Of a stretch of 64,000 nucleotides of DNA, positions 32,942-42,364 are shown in pieces. The position numbers were made by a program, and so were the translations under genes. Positions within the stretch are counted from its first letter, which is position 1. Each line of letters starts with the position of its first letter. Under the pieces are notes generated by a model. It worked only from the letters and a program-made list of their open reading frames with translations, did not search any database and was not told where the DNA came from. This stretch comes from CAG-582 sp964636965 (lineage in GTDB: Bacteria > Bacillota_I > Bacilli_A > RF39 > UBA660), in contig CAZWST010000003.1 in the NCBI GenBank assembly GCA_964636965.1, positions 11,868 to 75,867 on the forward strand. The letters run 5' to 3'.

Positions 32942-34447
32942 ATGACTCTAGAAGAAATATTATCAAGTAATGTTGAAATTGACTTTAAACTATTAGATGA
33001 TAACAATATTACACTAAATGATGTAATAGATAATGGAAAATTAAGTGAAATTAATCCAGAAAGATATTTAAGTATTTTAAAATCATACACTTATATTAGT
33101 AATAAGATATATTTAAGATTCTTAATTATGTATTATTCGGTAAAACTTGAAAAGTATGAAGACGCTTATGTGTATGCTGATTACCTTTATAAAAATGATG
33201 ATAAATATAGACAAGATATGGCTTTATATTTAATCATGCTTGAGGAAATACTTGGAAAAACTCCAAAGTACAATATATCTATATCTAATGTTTTAGTGCC
33301 AAATTATGATACTAGATATTTTAATACAAATTTTCATAATAACATTAGAAGACAAATATATAATAAGGAATATGATCAAGCATTTAAAGCCATTAAAAAA
33401 AGTTTTATAGGTAAAGCAAGTGTTTCTGAAAGTACAATTTATCATTTACTAAAAGCAATAAAAAATAAAAGAACATTTGATATTCTTGAAGCTCTTGAAA
33501 ATAAAGATTTTGAAAAACTAGATAATTATTTTTATGGATTAAAAGACGAAACGAGCACAAATAGGAATAAGTTAGCATTATATGAAATTTGGAAAGACAT
33601 TGTTTATGGATATCCATTAGGTGAACCTAAAGAAATGCCAAAATCATATAATCTTACAGATGCAGTAGAAGCAAGAGATATTGATAAAGTTATTAAAACT
33701 GCTAATGAACCAATAATTTCTTCTTTAGTAAAAAAGATAAAAGAAGAGGAAAATTATAGAATAGTAAGTGACTATGAAGGAAATTTAAGCGAATATTTAT
33801 ATAATACTTTAGAAAGTATATACTGTGCTATTCAAGTAAGTGATTTTGAAACAGCACAAGAAATTGTATGGGATTACTTTGAAACAATTGGTAAAGATAT
33901 ATGGCTTTTCTATATTGGAAATATGATTTTTGATTTAAGTAAGACATATGAAAGTAAGAACGATCTAGAAAAACAAAATAGTTTAGCTAGCATATTCGAT
34001 GCAATTGTATTAGCATCAAGATCAATGACTGAAGAAATTGAATCTAAATTAATCGAGAAATTAATGCCATTAAAAGAAGAAATCTATCCATATTCGAAAG
34101 TAAATGATATAGATATTGAATACAACTATAATATTGAAGGTATTGATGATATAATTGAAGCAATAAAAAATAAAACTATAGACTATACGCCATATGCAAG
34201 AAAATATTTCTATACTGAAGATGATATTTTTAAAATTGCAATCATGGCACGTGAGAATTATCGTTTAGGTAATAAAGAACTTGGAAATACTTTATTACAA
34301 ATTGCAAGTAATTTAGCTAAAGAAAGCAAATTAAAATCAAGCGAACTTAAATACTTCATTAAAGCAATAGAAATGAATAAAGATAATTTAAATGGAAAAG
34401 AAAGAGTTCCATTTAATGAAGAAGTAAAGATGTTACTAACAAAGTAA
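32942..34447 (+). CDS. Helical-repeat (TPR-like) protein, unknown function
   Basis: The 501-residue, acidic, cytoplasmic protein consists almost wholly of predicted helices. Segments such as EKYEDAYVYADYLYKND and SDFETAQEIVWDYFETIG have the spacing of tetratricopeptide-like helical hairpins, suggesting a scaffold. No catalytic motif is seen and no named family is recognised. It has its own promoter and a terminator overlapping its stop codon. Confidence 0.6.
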   Translation: MTLEEILSSNVEIDFKLLDDNNITLNDVIDNGKLSEINPERYLSILKSYTYISNKIYLRFLIMYYSVKLEKYEDAYVYADYLYKNDDKYRQDMALYLIMLEEILGKTPKYNISISNVLVPNYDTRYFNTNFHNNIRRQIYNKEYDQAFKAIKKSFIGKASVSESTIYHLLKAIKNKRTFDILEALENKDFEKLDNYFYGLKDETSTNRNKLALYEIWKDIVYGYPLGEPKEMPKSYNLTDAVEARDIDKVIKTANEPIISSLVKKIKEEENYRIVSDYEGNLSEYLYNTLESIYCAIQVSDFETAQEIVWDYFETIGKDIWLFYIGNMIFDLSKTYESKNDLEKQNSLASIFDAIVLASRSMTEEIESKLIEKLMPLKEEIYPYSKVNDIDIEYNYNIEGIDDIIEAIKNKTIDYTPYARKYFYTEDDIFKIAIMARENYRLGNKELGNTLLQIASNLAKESKLKSSELKYFIKAIEMNKDNLNGKERVPFNEEVKMLLTK

Positions 34448-34457
34448 CATCTTTTTT
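34426..34457 (+). terminator. Terminator overlapping the stop codon
   Basis: A 12-bp AAAGATGTTACT/AGTAACATCTTT stem with loop AACAA is followed by T3. Confidence 0.85.
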
Positions 34458-34513
34458 CATAAATAGGTTTAAAATTGCATTTATTTTTGATAATATATTA
34501 ATAGAGGTGCAAA

Positions 34514-36049
34514 ATGAAAAAAATAAATACTTTTATAAATAAATATAGGACTACCATATTACGAGTAATAGCTATTTTAATACTATTAATACTTGTTTTA
34601 TTTATTATTAAATTTATAAGTATGGGAACTAATAAAAAGATAATTGATCCAGAAGTATCAACATCATTCTTTATAAAGAATAAAGATAATAAATACGCTA
34701 TGTTTAATGAAAAAGGAAAGAAATTAACTGACTTTATTTATGACTCTGTTGAAGAACTTTATAATGGTGTTGCTAAAGTAAAAGATAAAGATGGTAAAGT
34801 TGCTATTCTAAATGAAAAAGGAAAATATGTAGTTAAGCCAGGAAAATATAAAGAGATTACTCAAAATGGTGGACTATTTAAGGCAAAAGAAAAGGAAAAC
34901 ACATATAGCTTATTAAATTCAAAAGGTAAAAAAATAATTAAGTCGAGTGCTTTTGATATTAAATCAAATTCCTATGTTTACGATACAACTGTAGTTTTAA
35001 ATAAAGATAAATATGTAGTATATACATATAATGGAAAAAAAGTTTATTCATTTAAAGTTAAAGAAAATGAAGAAAATCAAATTGCTCCAACAACAAGTAA
35101 TTATAAAGAATACACATCAGTATTCTATGATGGCCTAACAATTATATTTAACTCAAATACAGGAAAAATTCTAACTAAGATAAAAGATGATGAACAATAT
35201 TGCATTAATAACACAAATGAAGATGGAAGTATAATCTCGCTTAATACTTGTGTTACATGGTATGCATCATCTGAAAATACAAAGTTTAAAATTCTTGAAA
35301 ATGGTAAATTAAAAAGTAAAGATAATGAATGTGATTCAGTTACTTTAAATGGTGAAAGTTTAGTTTGTACAAAAAATGAAGTTGGTCATTTATTAGATAA
35401 GAAATGGAAAATACTAAATACAGATTTAAGTTTAATGTCATACAAAGATAGCAATAATTATGCTGTTAAAGTTGGAAATGACGTTCAAATACTAAGAAAT
35501 GGAAAAGTTGTTAAGACAATTGAAAATGCTATTCTTTCAGATAAAGGATATACAGAAAATGGATATTATTTAGTATATAAAGATAATGAGTATACTTTCT
35601 ATAATTCCAAAGGAAAAGAATTATTTGGCAAAAAATTTAAACGTGCAATAACTTTTGACTCTAATAATCTATCACGTGTAAGTGAAGATGGAGAAAAATA
35701 TTATTTCATCAACATTAAGGGTAAAAAAGTAGGAGAGTACATTGATTCATCTTATCAAGTAAAAGATTATTATATTATTACTAAAGATGGTAAAAAAGGT
35801 ATAATGAATAAGAATGGTAAAATAGTGATTAATGCTATATATGATAATGTTGAAATAAAGAATAACAATGATGACTATTATGCTTTTGTTAAAAAAGATG
35901 ATGAATATAAATTAATAGATTTAAGAAACAAAAAAGAAGTATTAAAAACTAGTGTTACTCCATCATTTTTAGATCACTATTTAAAGATAGAAAGTGATAA
36001 TAAAACAACCTATTATACATATTCAGGTAAAAAACTTTTTGAAGAATAA
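34514..36049 (+). CDS. Membrane-anchored WG-repeat protein
   Basis: The 511-residue protein has an N-terminal membrane helix (about 13-38) and an external part built from WG-type beta repeats. Their consensus is KYAMFNEKGKKLTDFIYD, then NGVAKVKDKDGKVAILNEKGK. The pattern recurs to the end (GKKGIMNKNGKIVINAIYDN near 425). WG repeats form propeller-like or repeat beta structures in surface proteins of unknown ligand. Four Cys in the middle (CINNT, NTCVTW, NECDS, LVCTK) could form disulfides outside the cell. GAGGTG lies 4 bases before the ATG; a terminator follows. Confidence 0.7.
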   Translation: MKKINTFINKYRTTILRVIAILILLILVLFIIKFISMGTNKKIIDPEVSTSFFIKNKDNKYAMFNEKGKKLTDFIYDSVEELYNGVAKVKDKDGKVAILNEKGKYVVKPGKYKEITQNGGLFKAKEKENTYSLLNSKGKKIIKSSAFDIKSNSYVYDTTVVLNKDKYVVYTYNGKKVYSFKVKENEENQIAPTTSNYKEYTSVFYDGLTIIFNSNTGKILTKIKDDEQYCINNTNEDGSIISLNTCVTWYASSENTKFKILENGKLKSKDNECDSVTLNGESLVCTKNEVGHLLDKKWKILNTDLSLMSYKDSNNYAVKVGNDVQILRNGKVVKTIENAILSDKGYTENGYYLVYKDNEYTFYNSKGKELFGKKFKRAITFDSNNLSRVSEDGEKYYFINIKGKKVGEYIDSSYQVKDYYIITKDGKKGIMNKNGKIVINAIYDNVEIKNNNDDYYAFVKKDDEYKLIDLRNKKEVLKTSVTPSFLDHYLKIESDNKTTYYTYSGKKLFEE

Positions 36050-36053
36050 ATTT

Positions 36054-36085
36054 GTACACACTTTATTTGAAGTGTGTACTTTTTT
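36054..36085 (+). terminator. Terminator after the WG-repeat gene
   Basis: A 10-bp GTACACACTT/AAGTGTGTAC stem with loop TATTTG is followed by T6. Confidence 0.85.
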
Positions 36086-36166
36086 GTTAATATGAGTAAA
36101 TTATCTTGCTTTAGTGTGGTGAAATATTATATTATAGATTTATTCACTTAAAAGGAGGTTTAATAT

Positions 36167-37147
36167 ATGGAACTAAATATTTTATATGCAGCAAACCATA
36201 GATATATAAATATTATGGCAACATCAATGCTATCATTAATTATGAATAATAAAAAATCAAATATTCATTTTCATATAATGACTTCTAACTTTACAGAAAC
36301 TGATTATATTTTAATAAATAATATTATTAACGGAGCAAAAAATACAAGTGTATCTTACTATGATGTAGATACATATAGTATAGAAAAATTCAATATACCT
36401 AACTGGCGTGGAACACAAATAGCTAATGCAAGATTATTTTTTGCCGACATAGTTGATGTAGATAATATTGATAAACTTCTATATTTAGATTCTGATACAA
36501 TAGTTGTAGGAGACCTTACGGATATTAATAATTTTGAAGGAAACATTTGTGCTGTACCAGAGACAATTTTAAAATATAGATTAAATGAACTGGGAATTGA
36601 TAGATATTTTAATAGTGGAGTAATACTTTTTGATGTTAAAGAATGGTTAGATCTTGATTATCAAAAAAGAATAATAGATTTTAGAAGAGCTAATTCAAAT
36701 ATTACTTTAAAATATCCTGATCAAGACTTGCTCAATGCCTCAATTGGAAAATATATCACTGAACTACCAAATATATATAATTTACTTCCATATGCCTTAG
36801 CAGACTTTTTTAGATTCAATGAAGCATTTTATAAAGATAAAAGAAAATATAACCCAATCGAAGATATAAAAAGTGTTAGCAAGGATGCTAAAATATATCA
36901 TAGTGCTGGATTTTTTGATATTAAACCTTGGATGGAAAATAAAGTAAATCCAATGAATGAAGAATTTGAAAAATATGCTGAGATGGTAAATCCTGACTTA
37001 AATAAGGAGAAATTAAGTGGTATAAGAAATATTTTAGCTAATAACAAGCTATTATTTTTCTACGTTATGTATCTAAAATCATGTGTATTACCAGAAAGGG
37101 TAATTGAATCTTTAGAAAATGTATCCTTAAAAAGAAAACAAAAATAA
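36167..37147 (+). CDS. Glycosyltransferase family 8
   Basis: The 326-residue protein has the GT8 layout used by retaining glucosyl- and galactosyl-transferases. The N-terminal NILYAANHRYI nucleotide-sugar strand and the metal-binding DxD in LLYLDSDTIV near residue 108 are present. FNSGVILFDV near 147, DQDLLNA near 186 and the C-terminal HSAGFFDIKPW near 245 follow. It likely adds a hexose to a wall glycan, lipid or protein at the cytoplasmic face. AAAAGGAGG stands before the ATG. It converges on gerAB through a bidirectional terminator. Confidence 0.85.
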   Translation: MELNILYAANHRYINIMATSMLSLIMNNKKSNIHFHIMTSNFTETDYILINNIINGAKNTSVSYYDVDTYSIEKFNIPNWRGTQIANARLFFADIVDVDNIDKLLYLDSDTIVVGDLTDINNFEGNICAVPETILKYRLNELGIDRYFNSGVILFDVKEWLDLDYQKRIIDFRRANSNITLKYPDQDLLNASIGKYITELPNIYNLLPYALADFFRFNEAFYKDKRKYNPIEDIKSVSKDAKIYHSAGFFDIKPWMENKVNPMNEEFEKYAEMVNPDLNKEKLSGIRNILANNKLLFFYVMYLKSCVLPERVIESLENVSLKRKQK

Positions 37148-37175
37148 AACTTATCTTTCACTGAAGATAAGTTTT
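37146..37175. terminator. Bidirectional terminator
   Basis: A 12-bp AAAACTTATCTT/AAGATAAGTTTT stem with loop TCACTG lies between the GT8 gene and gerAB. Confidence 0.85.
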
Positions 37176-38098
37176 TTATTACTTAGCCATAATACTAGTA
37201 AAACAAATATTAATATAATAGGAGTGTATTTATAGATAAATAAGATATATTCATAATGATTATTCATGTATGTTGTTATAACTAAGAGGATAGGTAAGAT
37301 GATGTTTATAACTTTGGTATTTTTAACATTATTTTTAATTGAATTTCCACATGATGCAAGTAGCATAAATACATCAATTATCCACATAAATGAAACAATG
37401 TTTTCAATATTTTGTATTGCTGTAGTTAGACTTACTTCTTTTAAAATTAAATATTCAGGGTATCTAACAATACTACTTACATTAGCACCCAGTATGCCAT
37501 AAGTAAGCATGAATATTATTCCCATAGTTAAGCAGGATATTAAATATGTCTTATAAATATTAATATCTTTTGTCTTATTATTTCTAGTTAAGAATGTAGG
37601 TGTAACTGAATAAACGGCAAACTCAATTGCTGATTTGATTATATTGTTAATAGAAACTCCTGTATAATAGAAATTATCTAAAGTAAAATATCTTGATAAA
37701 GAAAAGAAAGCAAATATATAACATAATAGGTTAAAAAATAGCATAATACCAGATAATCTATATAAAACAATTTCTTTTTTGTTAAGTAAATACATAAGCA
37801 GTAAACAGAAGGGTAAACCAATTAAAAACTTGGGCATCTTAGTTAAATACATAGTTGAAATCATATTTATAAGAATAACTAAAGAAATAATTATAATAGT
37901 TGAATTAAGTAAGACGTTAATTATAGATGATTTCATTTCTAATTTTAAAAGATACAAAAGTATTAAACCGATAAGAGCACCTAAGATTATAGAAACATAA
38001 AAATATTCATGAGATACAGCAATAATTCTTGAAAGTCCAATACCCATAAATAAAGCTCTTGTATTAAAATAGTTTAATATATTAAAGTCTTTTTTCAT
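37151..38098 (-). CDS. gerAB: Spore germination receptor permease subunit (GerAB family)
   Basis: The 315-residue protein has about ten membrane helices and the GerAB/amino-acid-permease pattern (SAIEFAVYSVTPTFL near residue 158). In spores this subunit binds the germinant in the inner membrane. It is shorter than the usual 360 residues, and the N-terminal region is compact. The first codon overlaps the gerAC stop (ATGA). The order on the transcript is AA, AC, AB, which differs from the common AA, AB, AC order. The assignment rests on topology and on its two firm neighbours. Confidence 0.78.
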   Translation of the reverse strand: MKKDFNILNYFNTRALFMGIGLSRIIAVSHEYFYVSIILGALIGLILLYLLKLEMKSSIINVLLNSTIIIISLVILINMISTMYLTKMPKFLIGLPFCLLLMYLLNKKEIVLYRLSGIMLFFNLLCYIFAFFSLSRYFTLDNFYYTGVSINNIIKSAIEFAVYSVTPTFLTRNNKTKDINIYKTYLISCLTMGIIFMLTYGILGANVSSIVRYPEYLILKEVSLTTAIQNIENIVSFMWIIDVFMLLASCGNSIKNNVKNTKVINIILPILLVITTYMNNHYEYILFIYKYTPIILIFVLLVLWLSNKKLIFSER

Positions 38099-39066
38099 TT
38101 TAATAATAGTCCTTTCTTATAAATTGCAATATCGGTTTCTACCTTATAATCATATATAAAAAATTCTTTATCTAATTTTTTATACTTATTTTTTATAATA
38201 GTGTTAATGCCTAGAATATCTGCTTCATTACTTTTAAGCTCTTGCATTACTTTATCAATGCTCTTGTTTAGAGAACTTTCAGCATATTTTTGTAACTTTT
38301 TTAAATCTTTTGCTTTTGTTATATCTAAATCACAATTCATCTCTTGAATACTAGTTTTTAGTTTTAAATCAATTTTTATATTATCATCAACTTCATACTT
38401 AGTTTTAATAGAATCTATATTAAGAATAAAATCTTTTTCTCCACATTTAGCATGCAATATACCATTATTTTTATTTCTTAATAGTTTTATAATCTCTTCA
38501 TCATCAAAGTTAAATTCTATCTTTTTTTCAAGATTTTTATATACAGCCATACCATTTAACTTTTCTCCATCAAATATTGGAATTGTTAAATCTCTAGTTT
38601 TGTTGACATAACTTTTCATTATTTCAAAGAATGAACAAAGTTCATCATCCTCAACATTATTCTTAATTAATTCACCAATATTAATCTCTTCATCTTTATA
38701 TATATCATCAACATTTGTACTCACAAAGGCAAAAGTGTCATTTGTATCTGGATTTCTAAAAAAATAATATATTAGGTCATTTAAATCAACATTTTTTGTA
38801 AATAATACTGAGTTAATATGCCTATAGTAAAATTTTCTTTTACTTTTTTCTTCGGCTTTATTAAAAGCTTCTGTAAGTGATAATCCTTCATCAGAAAAAG
38901 TTTTTACTTTATCATCTTCATCATATATTTCAACTATTACCTTATAGTTATTATCCTGATAATCAATTAATATTGATGAGACAACTGCTAAAGTATCTAG
39001 TTCAATGTAGTTATAACATCCTGTTAAAGTGAACAGACAAAGTATAACAATAATTAATTTTTTCAT
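38095..39066 (-). CDS. gerAC: Spore germination receptor lipoprotein (GerAC family)
   Basis: The 323-residue lipoprotein has the lipobox LTGC near residue 17. The GerAC opening YNYIELDTLAVVSSILIDY, and AFNKAEEKSKRKFYYRHINSVLFTK near 70, are the family hallmarks. The C-terminal domain ends as usual in a segment around YDYKVETDIAIYKKG. It is the membrane-bound C subunit of the germinant receptor. Its start overlaps gerAA by four bases (ATGA), with AAGGGGAG upstream. Confidence 0.88.
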   Translation of the reverse strand: MKKLIIVILCLFTLTGCYNYIELDTLAVVSSILIDYQDNNYKVIVEIYDEDDKVKTFSDEGLSLTEAFNKAEEKSKRKFYYRHINSVLFTKNVDLNDLIYYFFRNPDTNDTFAFVSTNVDDIYKDEEINIGELIKNNVEDDELCSFFEIMKSYVNKTRDLTIPIFDGEKLNGMAVYKNLEKKIEFNFDDEEIIKLLRNKNNGILHAKCGEKDFILNIDSIKTKYEVDDNIKIDLKLKTSIQEMNCDLDITKAKDLKKLQKYAESSLNKSIDKVMQELKSNEADILGINTIIKNKYKKLDKEFFIYDYKVETDIAIYKKGLLLK

Positions 39067-40442
39067 AATCTCCCCTTAATTCTATTATTACTTAATATTC
39101 TACTTCTTCTATTATTTTTGAGTTTTATTAAAGTTTCTTTTAAATAGGCCTTATCAAATGGCGCGATTGGATAAAGGTATGAATGTCCATTAACTTCATA
39201 GTTACAAAGATTGATGAATAAAAGTATTATTGAAAGTCCCACACCATAAAGTCCAAATATTGTTGCAATAAATAAAGCAATAAATCTCCAATACCTTAAA
39301 GCATCAATTATTTCTGTATCAGTAAAAATCATACTTGAAATAAATGTTATAGATGCAACAATAATCATGATAGGAGAAACTATGCCAGCTGAAACAGCTG
39401 CTTCTCCTAATATTAAAGCTCCAAGAATGGATATAGCTGATCCATAACTAGAAGGAAACCTTATATCACTTTCTCTTAATATTTCACATATTATTAATGT
39501 AATTACACATTCCATAACGGCAGGAAAGGGAACATTCATTCTTTGGTTTTGCAAATTAATAAGTAAGCTTGTTGGAATAGTCTCTTGATTTATTGTTGTT
39601 ACAGCTACATAAAATGCTGGAACAAATATCGCGATAAAAAAACATAAAAGACGCAGTATCTTAATAAAATTAACACTAGATGATTTAGTGTATTTATCGC
39701 TCATCGGGTTAATAAAGTCAGCTAAGAATGTTGGTACAATTAAAGCGTAAGGAGAAGTATCCATTAAAATAACGACTTTACCATTAAGTAGTGAATCAGC
39801 TATAACATCAGGTCTTTCAGTAATTTTTACACCTGGAAATACATTTTTTTTATCATCTACTAAATATGACTTTATTTCACCAACATCGGTTATACCATCA
39901 ATATTGATCTTTTTTAAGTTTTCAATAGTTGTTTTAACTATATCTTTTTTGGCAACACCATCTATATAAAGAACGGATGTAATAGTTTTTGTATAAACTC
40001 CGACATTAATATTTACATTTTTAAAGTTTTTACTCTTAATTCTTCTTTTTATTAAACCTAGATTAGTCTGATAGTTTTCAACTAAAGCATCCTTTGGACC
40101 ATATATAGTTGCTTCAGTTGAAGGAGTATCAATACTTCTATTTAAATCACTTTTTGTTTCAATTGCGATAATGGTTTTATTGAATATTAAAATTGTAAAA
40201 CCAGATTCTAAATAGAAACACATTTCTTCATAAGATAAAACATCTTTTACATTAGGAGAAGGTATTACTGACTTAATATCACTTATTTTTTTACATTCAG
40301 AAATTCTTTTTAAAATATAATCATTTATTTTATCTTGATTAGCTAATGTTTCTAAGTAAATTATAGTGGTATTTAAAAATTCTTTTATTACTAAATCTGT
40401 TACTTCGACATAATCTTTCTTTATTTTATCTAAAAAGTTCAT
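39063..40442 (-). CDS. gerAA: Spore germination receptor subunit (GerAA family)
   Basis: The 459-residue protein has the GerAA layout: a soluble N-terminal half with STEATIYGPKDALVENYQ near residue 130 and TNLGLIKRRI, then about five membrane helices. SLLNGKVVILMDTSPYALIVP near 215 and FPAVMECVITLIICEILRES near 305 are typical. It forms the channel or ring of the germinant receptor in the spore inner membrane. It is the first gene of the operon, followed by gerAC and gerAB with ATGA overlaps. A sigma-G-like promoter lies just upstream. Confidence 0.9.
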   Translation of the reverse strand: MNFLDKIKKDYVEVTDLVIKEFLNTTIIYLETLANQDKINDYILKRISECKKISDIKSVIPSPNVKDVLSYEEMCFYLESGFTILIFNKTIIAIETKSDLNRSIDTPSTEATIYGPKDALVENYQTNLGLIKRRIKSKNFKNVNINVGVYTKTITSVLYIDGVAKKDIVKTTIENLKKINIDGITDVGEIKSYLVDDKKNVFPGVKITERPDVIADSLLNGKVVILMDTSPYALIVPTFLADFINPMSDKYTKSSSVNFIKILRLLCFFIAIFVPAFYVAVTTINQETIPTSLLINLQNQRMNVPFPAVMECVITLIICEILRESDIRFPSSYGSAISILGALILGEAAVSAGIVSPIMIIVASITFISSMIFTDTEIIDALRYWRFIALFIATIFGLYGVGLSIILLFINLCNYEVNGHSYLYPIAPFDKAYLKETLIKLKNNRRSRILSNNRIKGRL

Positions 40443-40456
40443 TCTATCACCGTTAA

Positions 40457-40487
40457 TAGTGTAACCAATTGTTTTTTTCTTTATACA
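40457..40487 (-). promoter_or_regulatory. Possible sigma-G promoter of the ger operon
   Basis: On the minus strand TGTATA, an 18-base spacer and TACACTA resemble the sigma-G consensus TGMATA-N18-CATACTA (5 of 6 and 5 of 7). It ends 14 bases before the gerAA ATG. Two direct CAATTGTTT repeats (40,466 and 40,486) overlap it. Confidence 0.4.
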
Positions 40488-40514
40488 ATTGTTTACAAAC
40501 CCTTTATTTTTTTT

Positions 40515-40520
40515 TATAAT
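40515..40520 (+). promoter_or_regulatory. -10 box of the AI-2E-family permease gene
   Basis: TATAAT ends 16 bases before ATG 40,537, with AGGTG between. It is preceded by a T-run instead of a TG extension. Confidence 0.5.
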
Positions 40521-40536
40521 TTAAATAGGTGATACA

Positions 40537-41763
40537 ATGAAAAAGATATTAGACAATAAAATTGTTCAATTAGGAATTACAGCTTTCTCTGTTATAGCTG
40601 CGTGTATATTATTTGGATTCTGTTTATTTCATATAAACTATGTAATTAATTTCCTAGGGAAAATCATACGTATATTAATGCCACTTATATATGGACTTGT
40701 TTTAGCATATATAATGCATCCGCTAGTTAATCTTTTTGATCATAAAGTATTTAATAAGATTACAAAAGATACGACAAGAAGAAACTTAAGCATATTTTGT
40801 ACATTTATGATTATTGTTGGAATTCTTGTTACATTAATAAGTTTTATAATTCCTCAATTACTATTAAGTATTCAATCAGTTATTGTAAATGCTCCAGTAT
40901 ATTTTAATGATTTAGGAGAGTGGATAAAAAATACTTTTACTAATTCGGAAATAGAATCAAACTTACTTGATAATTATGAAGTTATAAGTGGGTATTTAAC
41001 AACTGCATTAAATAATGTTGTTTTACCAATTGCTGATGGAGCTTTAGCAAAATTAAGTAGTGGTATATTTGGATTTGTATCATTTATCTTTAATTTTGCC
41101 ATTGGTTTTGTTTTTGCAGTTTATATACTTGCTAATACAAAAACATTTAGTGCAGGACTTAGAAAAAATTTATATTCGTTATTTAATGTTGATAAAGTAA
41201 ATGGCTTTATTGATGAAATCGGACATATCAATCATGTGTTTGGTCAATTTATGATTGGTAAGATATGTGATTCGGGAATAATAGGTATATGTACATTAAT
41301 ATTTTTATTAATATTTAAATATCCATATCCATTATTAATTGCTGTAATTATTTGTTTAACAGATTTAATACCATACTTTGGTCCTTATATTGGGTCTATT
41401 CCATCAGTATTATTAATTCTTTTAGTAGATCCAGTTAAAGCAATTACGTTTATTCTATTCATGGTAATTTTACAACAAATTGATGCAAACTTTATTACAC
41501 CAAGAATTCAAAAGCAAGCAACTGGCTTACCATCATTCTGGGTATTATTTGCCATTACTTTATTTGGTGGATTATTTGGTATAGTAGGTATGCTAATTGG
41601 TGTACCATGCTTCACCATTATTTATGAATTATTTAATGAATTTACTGATAAGAGACTAAAGAAGAAGAATTTACCAGCTGAAACGGACTATTATACTAAA
41701 GTTGATATGATAGGTGAAAAAGTCGTAAAAGCTAAAATAAATAAAAAGAACCTAGTAAAATAG
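40537..41763 (+). CDS. AI-2E family transporter (PerM/YtvI type)
   Basis: The 408-residue protein has about eight membrane helices and the family phrases IMPLIYGLVLAYIMHPLV near residue 48 and LTDLIPYFGPYIGSIPSVLL near 280. FITPRIQKQATGLPSFWVLF near 328 and FGGLFGIVGMLIGVPCF near 348 follow. Members are linked to autoinducer-2 export, cation-proton exchange or, in Bacillus YtvI, sporulation. The substrate cannot be set here. It diverges from the ger operon and ends in a terminator. Confidence 0.85.
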   Translation: MKKILDNKIVQLGITAFSVIAACILFGFCLFHINYVINFLGKIIRILMPLIYGLVLAYIMHPLVNLFDHKVFNKITKDTTRRNLSIFCTFMIIVGILVTLISFIIPQLLLSIQSVIVNAPVYFNDLGEWIKNTFTNSEIESNLLDNYEVISGYLTTALNNVVLPIADGALAKLSSGIFGFVSFIFNFAIGFVFAVYILANTKTFSAGLRKNLYSLFNVDKVNGFIDEIGHINHVFGQFMIGKICDSGIIGICTLIFLLIFKYPYPLLIAVIICLTDLIPYFGPYIGSIPSVLLILLVDPVKAITFILFMVILQQIDANFITPRIQKQATGLPSFWVLFAITLFGGLFGIVGMLIGVPCFTIIYELFNEFTDKRLKKKNLPAETDYYTKVDMIGEKVVKAKINKKNLVK

Positions 41764-41774
41764 ATTCTTTTTTT
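41743..41774 (+). terminator. Terminator overlapping the stop codon
   Basis: A 12-bp stem (41,743-41,754 with 41,761-41,772) with one mismatch is followed by further T. Confidence 0.65.
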
Positions 41775-41828
41775 ATTGTTTAATTTACATCCTCAACTAC
41801 TAAGTGAGTATTTGTATTGTAAAAACAA

Positions 41829-41848
41829 ACTACATTTGGTATCATTAA
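41829..41848 (+). promoter_or_regulatory. Promoter element shared with the giant surface gene
   Basis: ACTACATTTGGTATCATTAA is identical at 19 of 20 bases to 46,072-46,091. It contains an extended -10-like TGGTATCAT ending 17 bases before ATG 41,863. Confidence 0.6.
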
Positions 41849-41862
41849 TATATGGTGATACT

Positions 41863-42363
41863 ATGAAGAATAAAATTATTATTTTAGTTTTTATAGTAAT
41901 AATTCTTTCTTCAATGGTATTTTTTACGTTTTTAGCAAATACTTATAAGAATTATTATGAAAAAGAAAAAACAGAAGATTTAAAAACTAGTATGACTGAT
42001 GATTTAAATACTAATGAAGAAGTAGTGAAACATGAAAAAGAAAGTTTAAACGACGCTTCTTGTAATTGTAATGAAAATCTAAAACTAGCAACAGAAGAAG
42101 ACAAAGCCAAGTATAGCATAACTGATATAAACTATAACAAGACAGATCGCGTTACGACTATAAAAGGCTATATAAAGAATAATGGTGGGAAAGAAAATAT
42201 TGTATTAAAAGTTGAATTTTATGATTCGGACAAACTGGCAAAGTCTAGTTCAAGCATAAGTTTAAATATTAAAAATGGTGAGAAAAAAGAATTCAATATC
42301 ACTCAAATTAATAGTGTTGCAAGTGAAGATTTTGATGTATTAGTAGAATATGTAGGTGAATAA
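41863..42363 (+). CDS. Membrane-anchored small beta-domain protein
   Basis: The 166-residue protein has an N-terminal membrane helix (about 4-26), a charged linker, a Cys pair (SCNCNEN near residue 68) and a beta-rich domain. The domain (YSITDINYNKTDRVTTIKGYIKN through LNIKNGEKKEFNI) resembles FxLYD-type or Ig-like modules. ATG 41,863 has GGTG 5 bases upstream and follows the shared promoter; an upstream in-frame ATG lies before the promoter. The stop is 1 base before the start of the giant surface gene, so the two are coupled. It may help export or anchor that protein; this is inferred from position only. Confidence 0.6.
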   Translation: MKNKIIILVFIVIILSSMVFFTFLANTYKNYYEKEKTEDLKTSMTDDLNTNEEVVKHEKESLNDASCNCNENLKLATEEDKAKYSITDINYNKTDRVTTIKGYIKNNGGKENIVLKVEFYDSDKLAKSSSSISLNIKNGEKKEFNITQINSVASEDFDVLVEYVGE

Positions 42364-42364
42364 A

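Noticed and set aside
36092..36151. 19-codon frame between the WG-repeat and GT8 genes, considered as a leader peptide.
   Set aside because: No Shine-Dalgarno, no codon bias for one amino acid and no associated hairpin.
40404..40410. Spo0A-box-like TTCGACA inside gerAA.
   Set aside because: It lies within the coding sequence and downstream of the start; gerA operons are normally sigma-G controlled, so it is likely chance.
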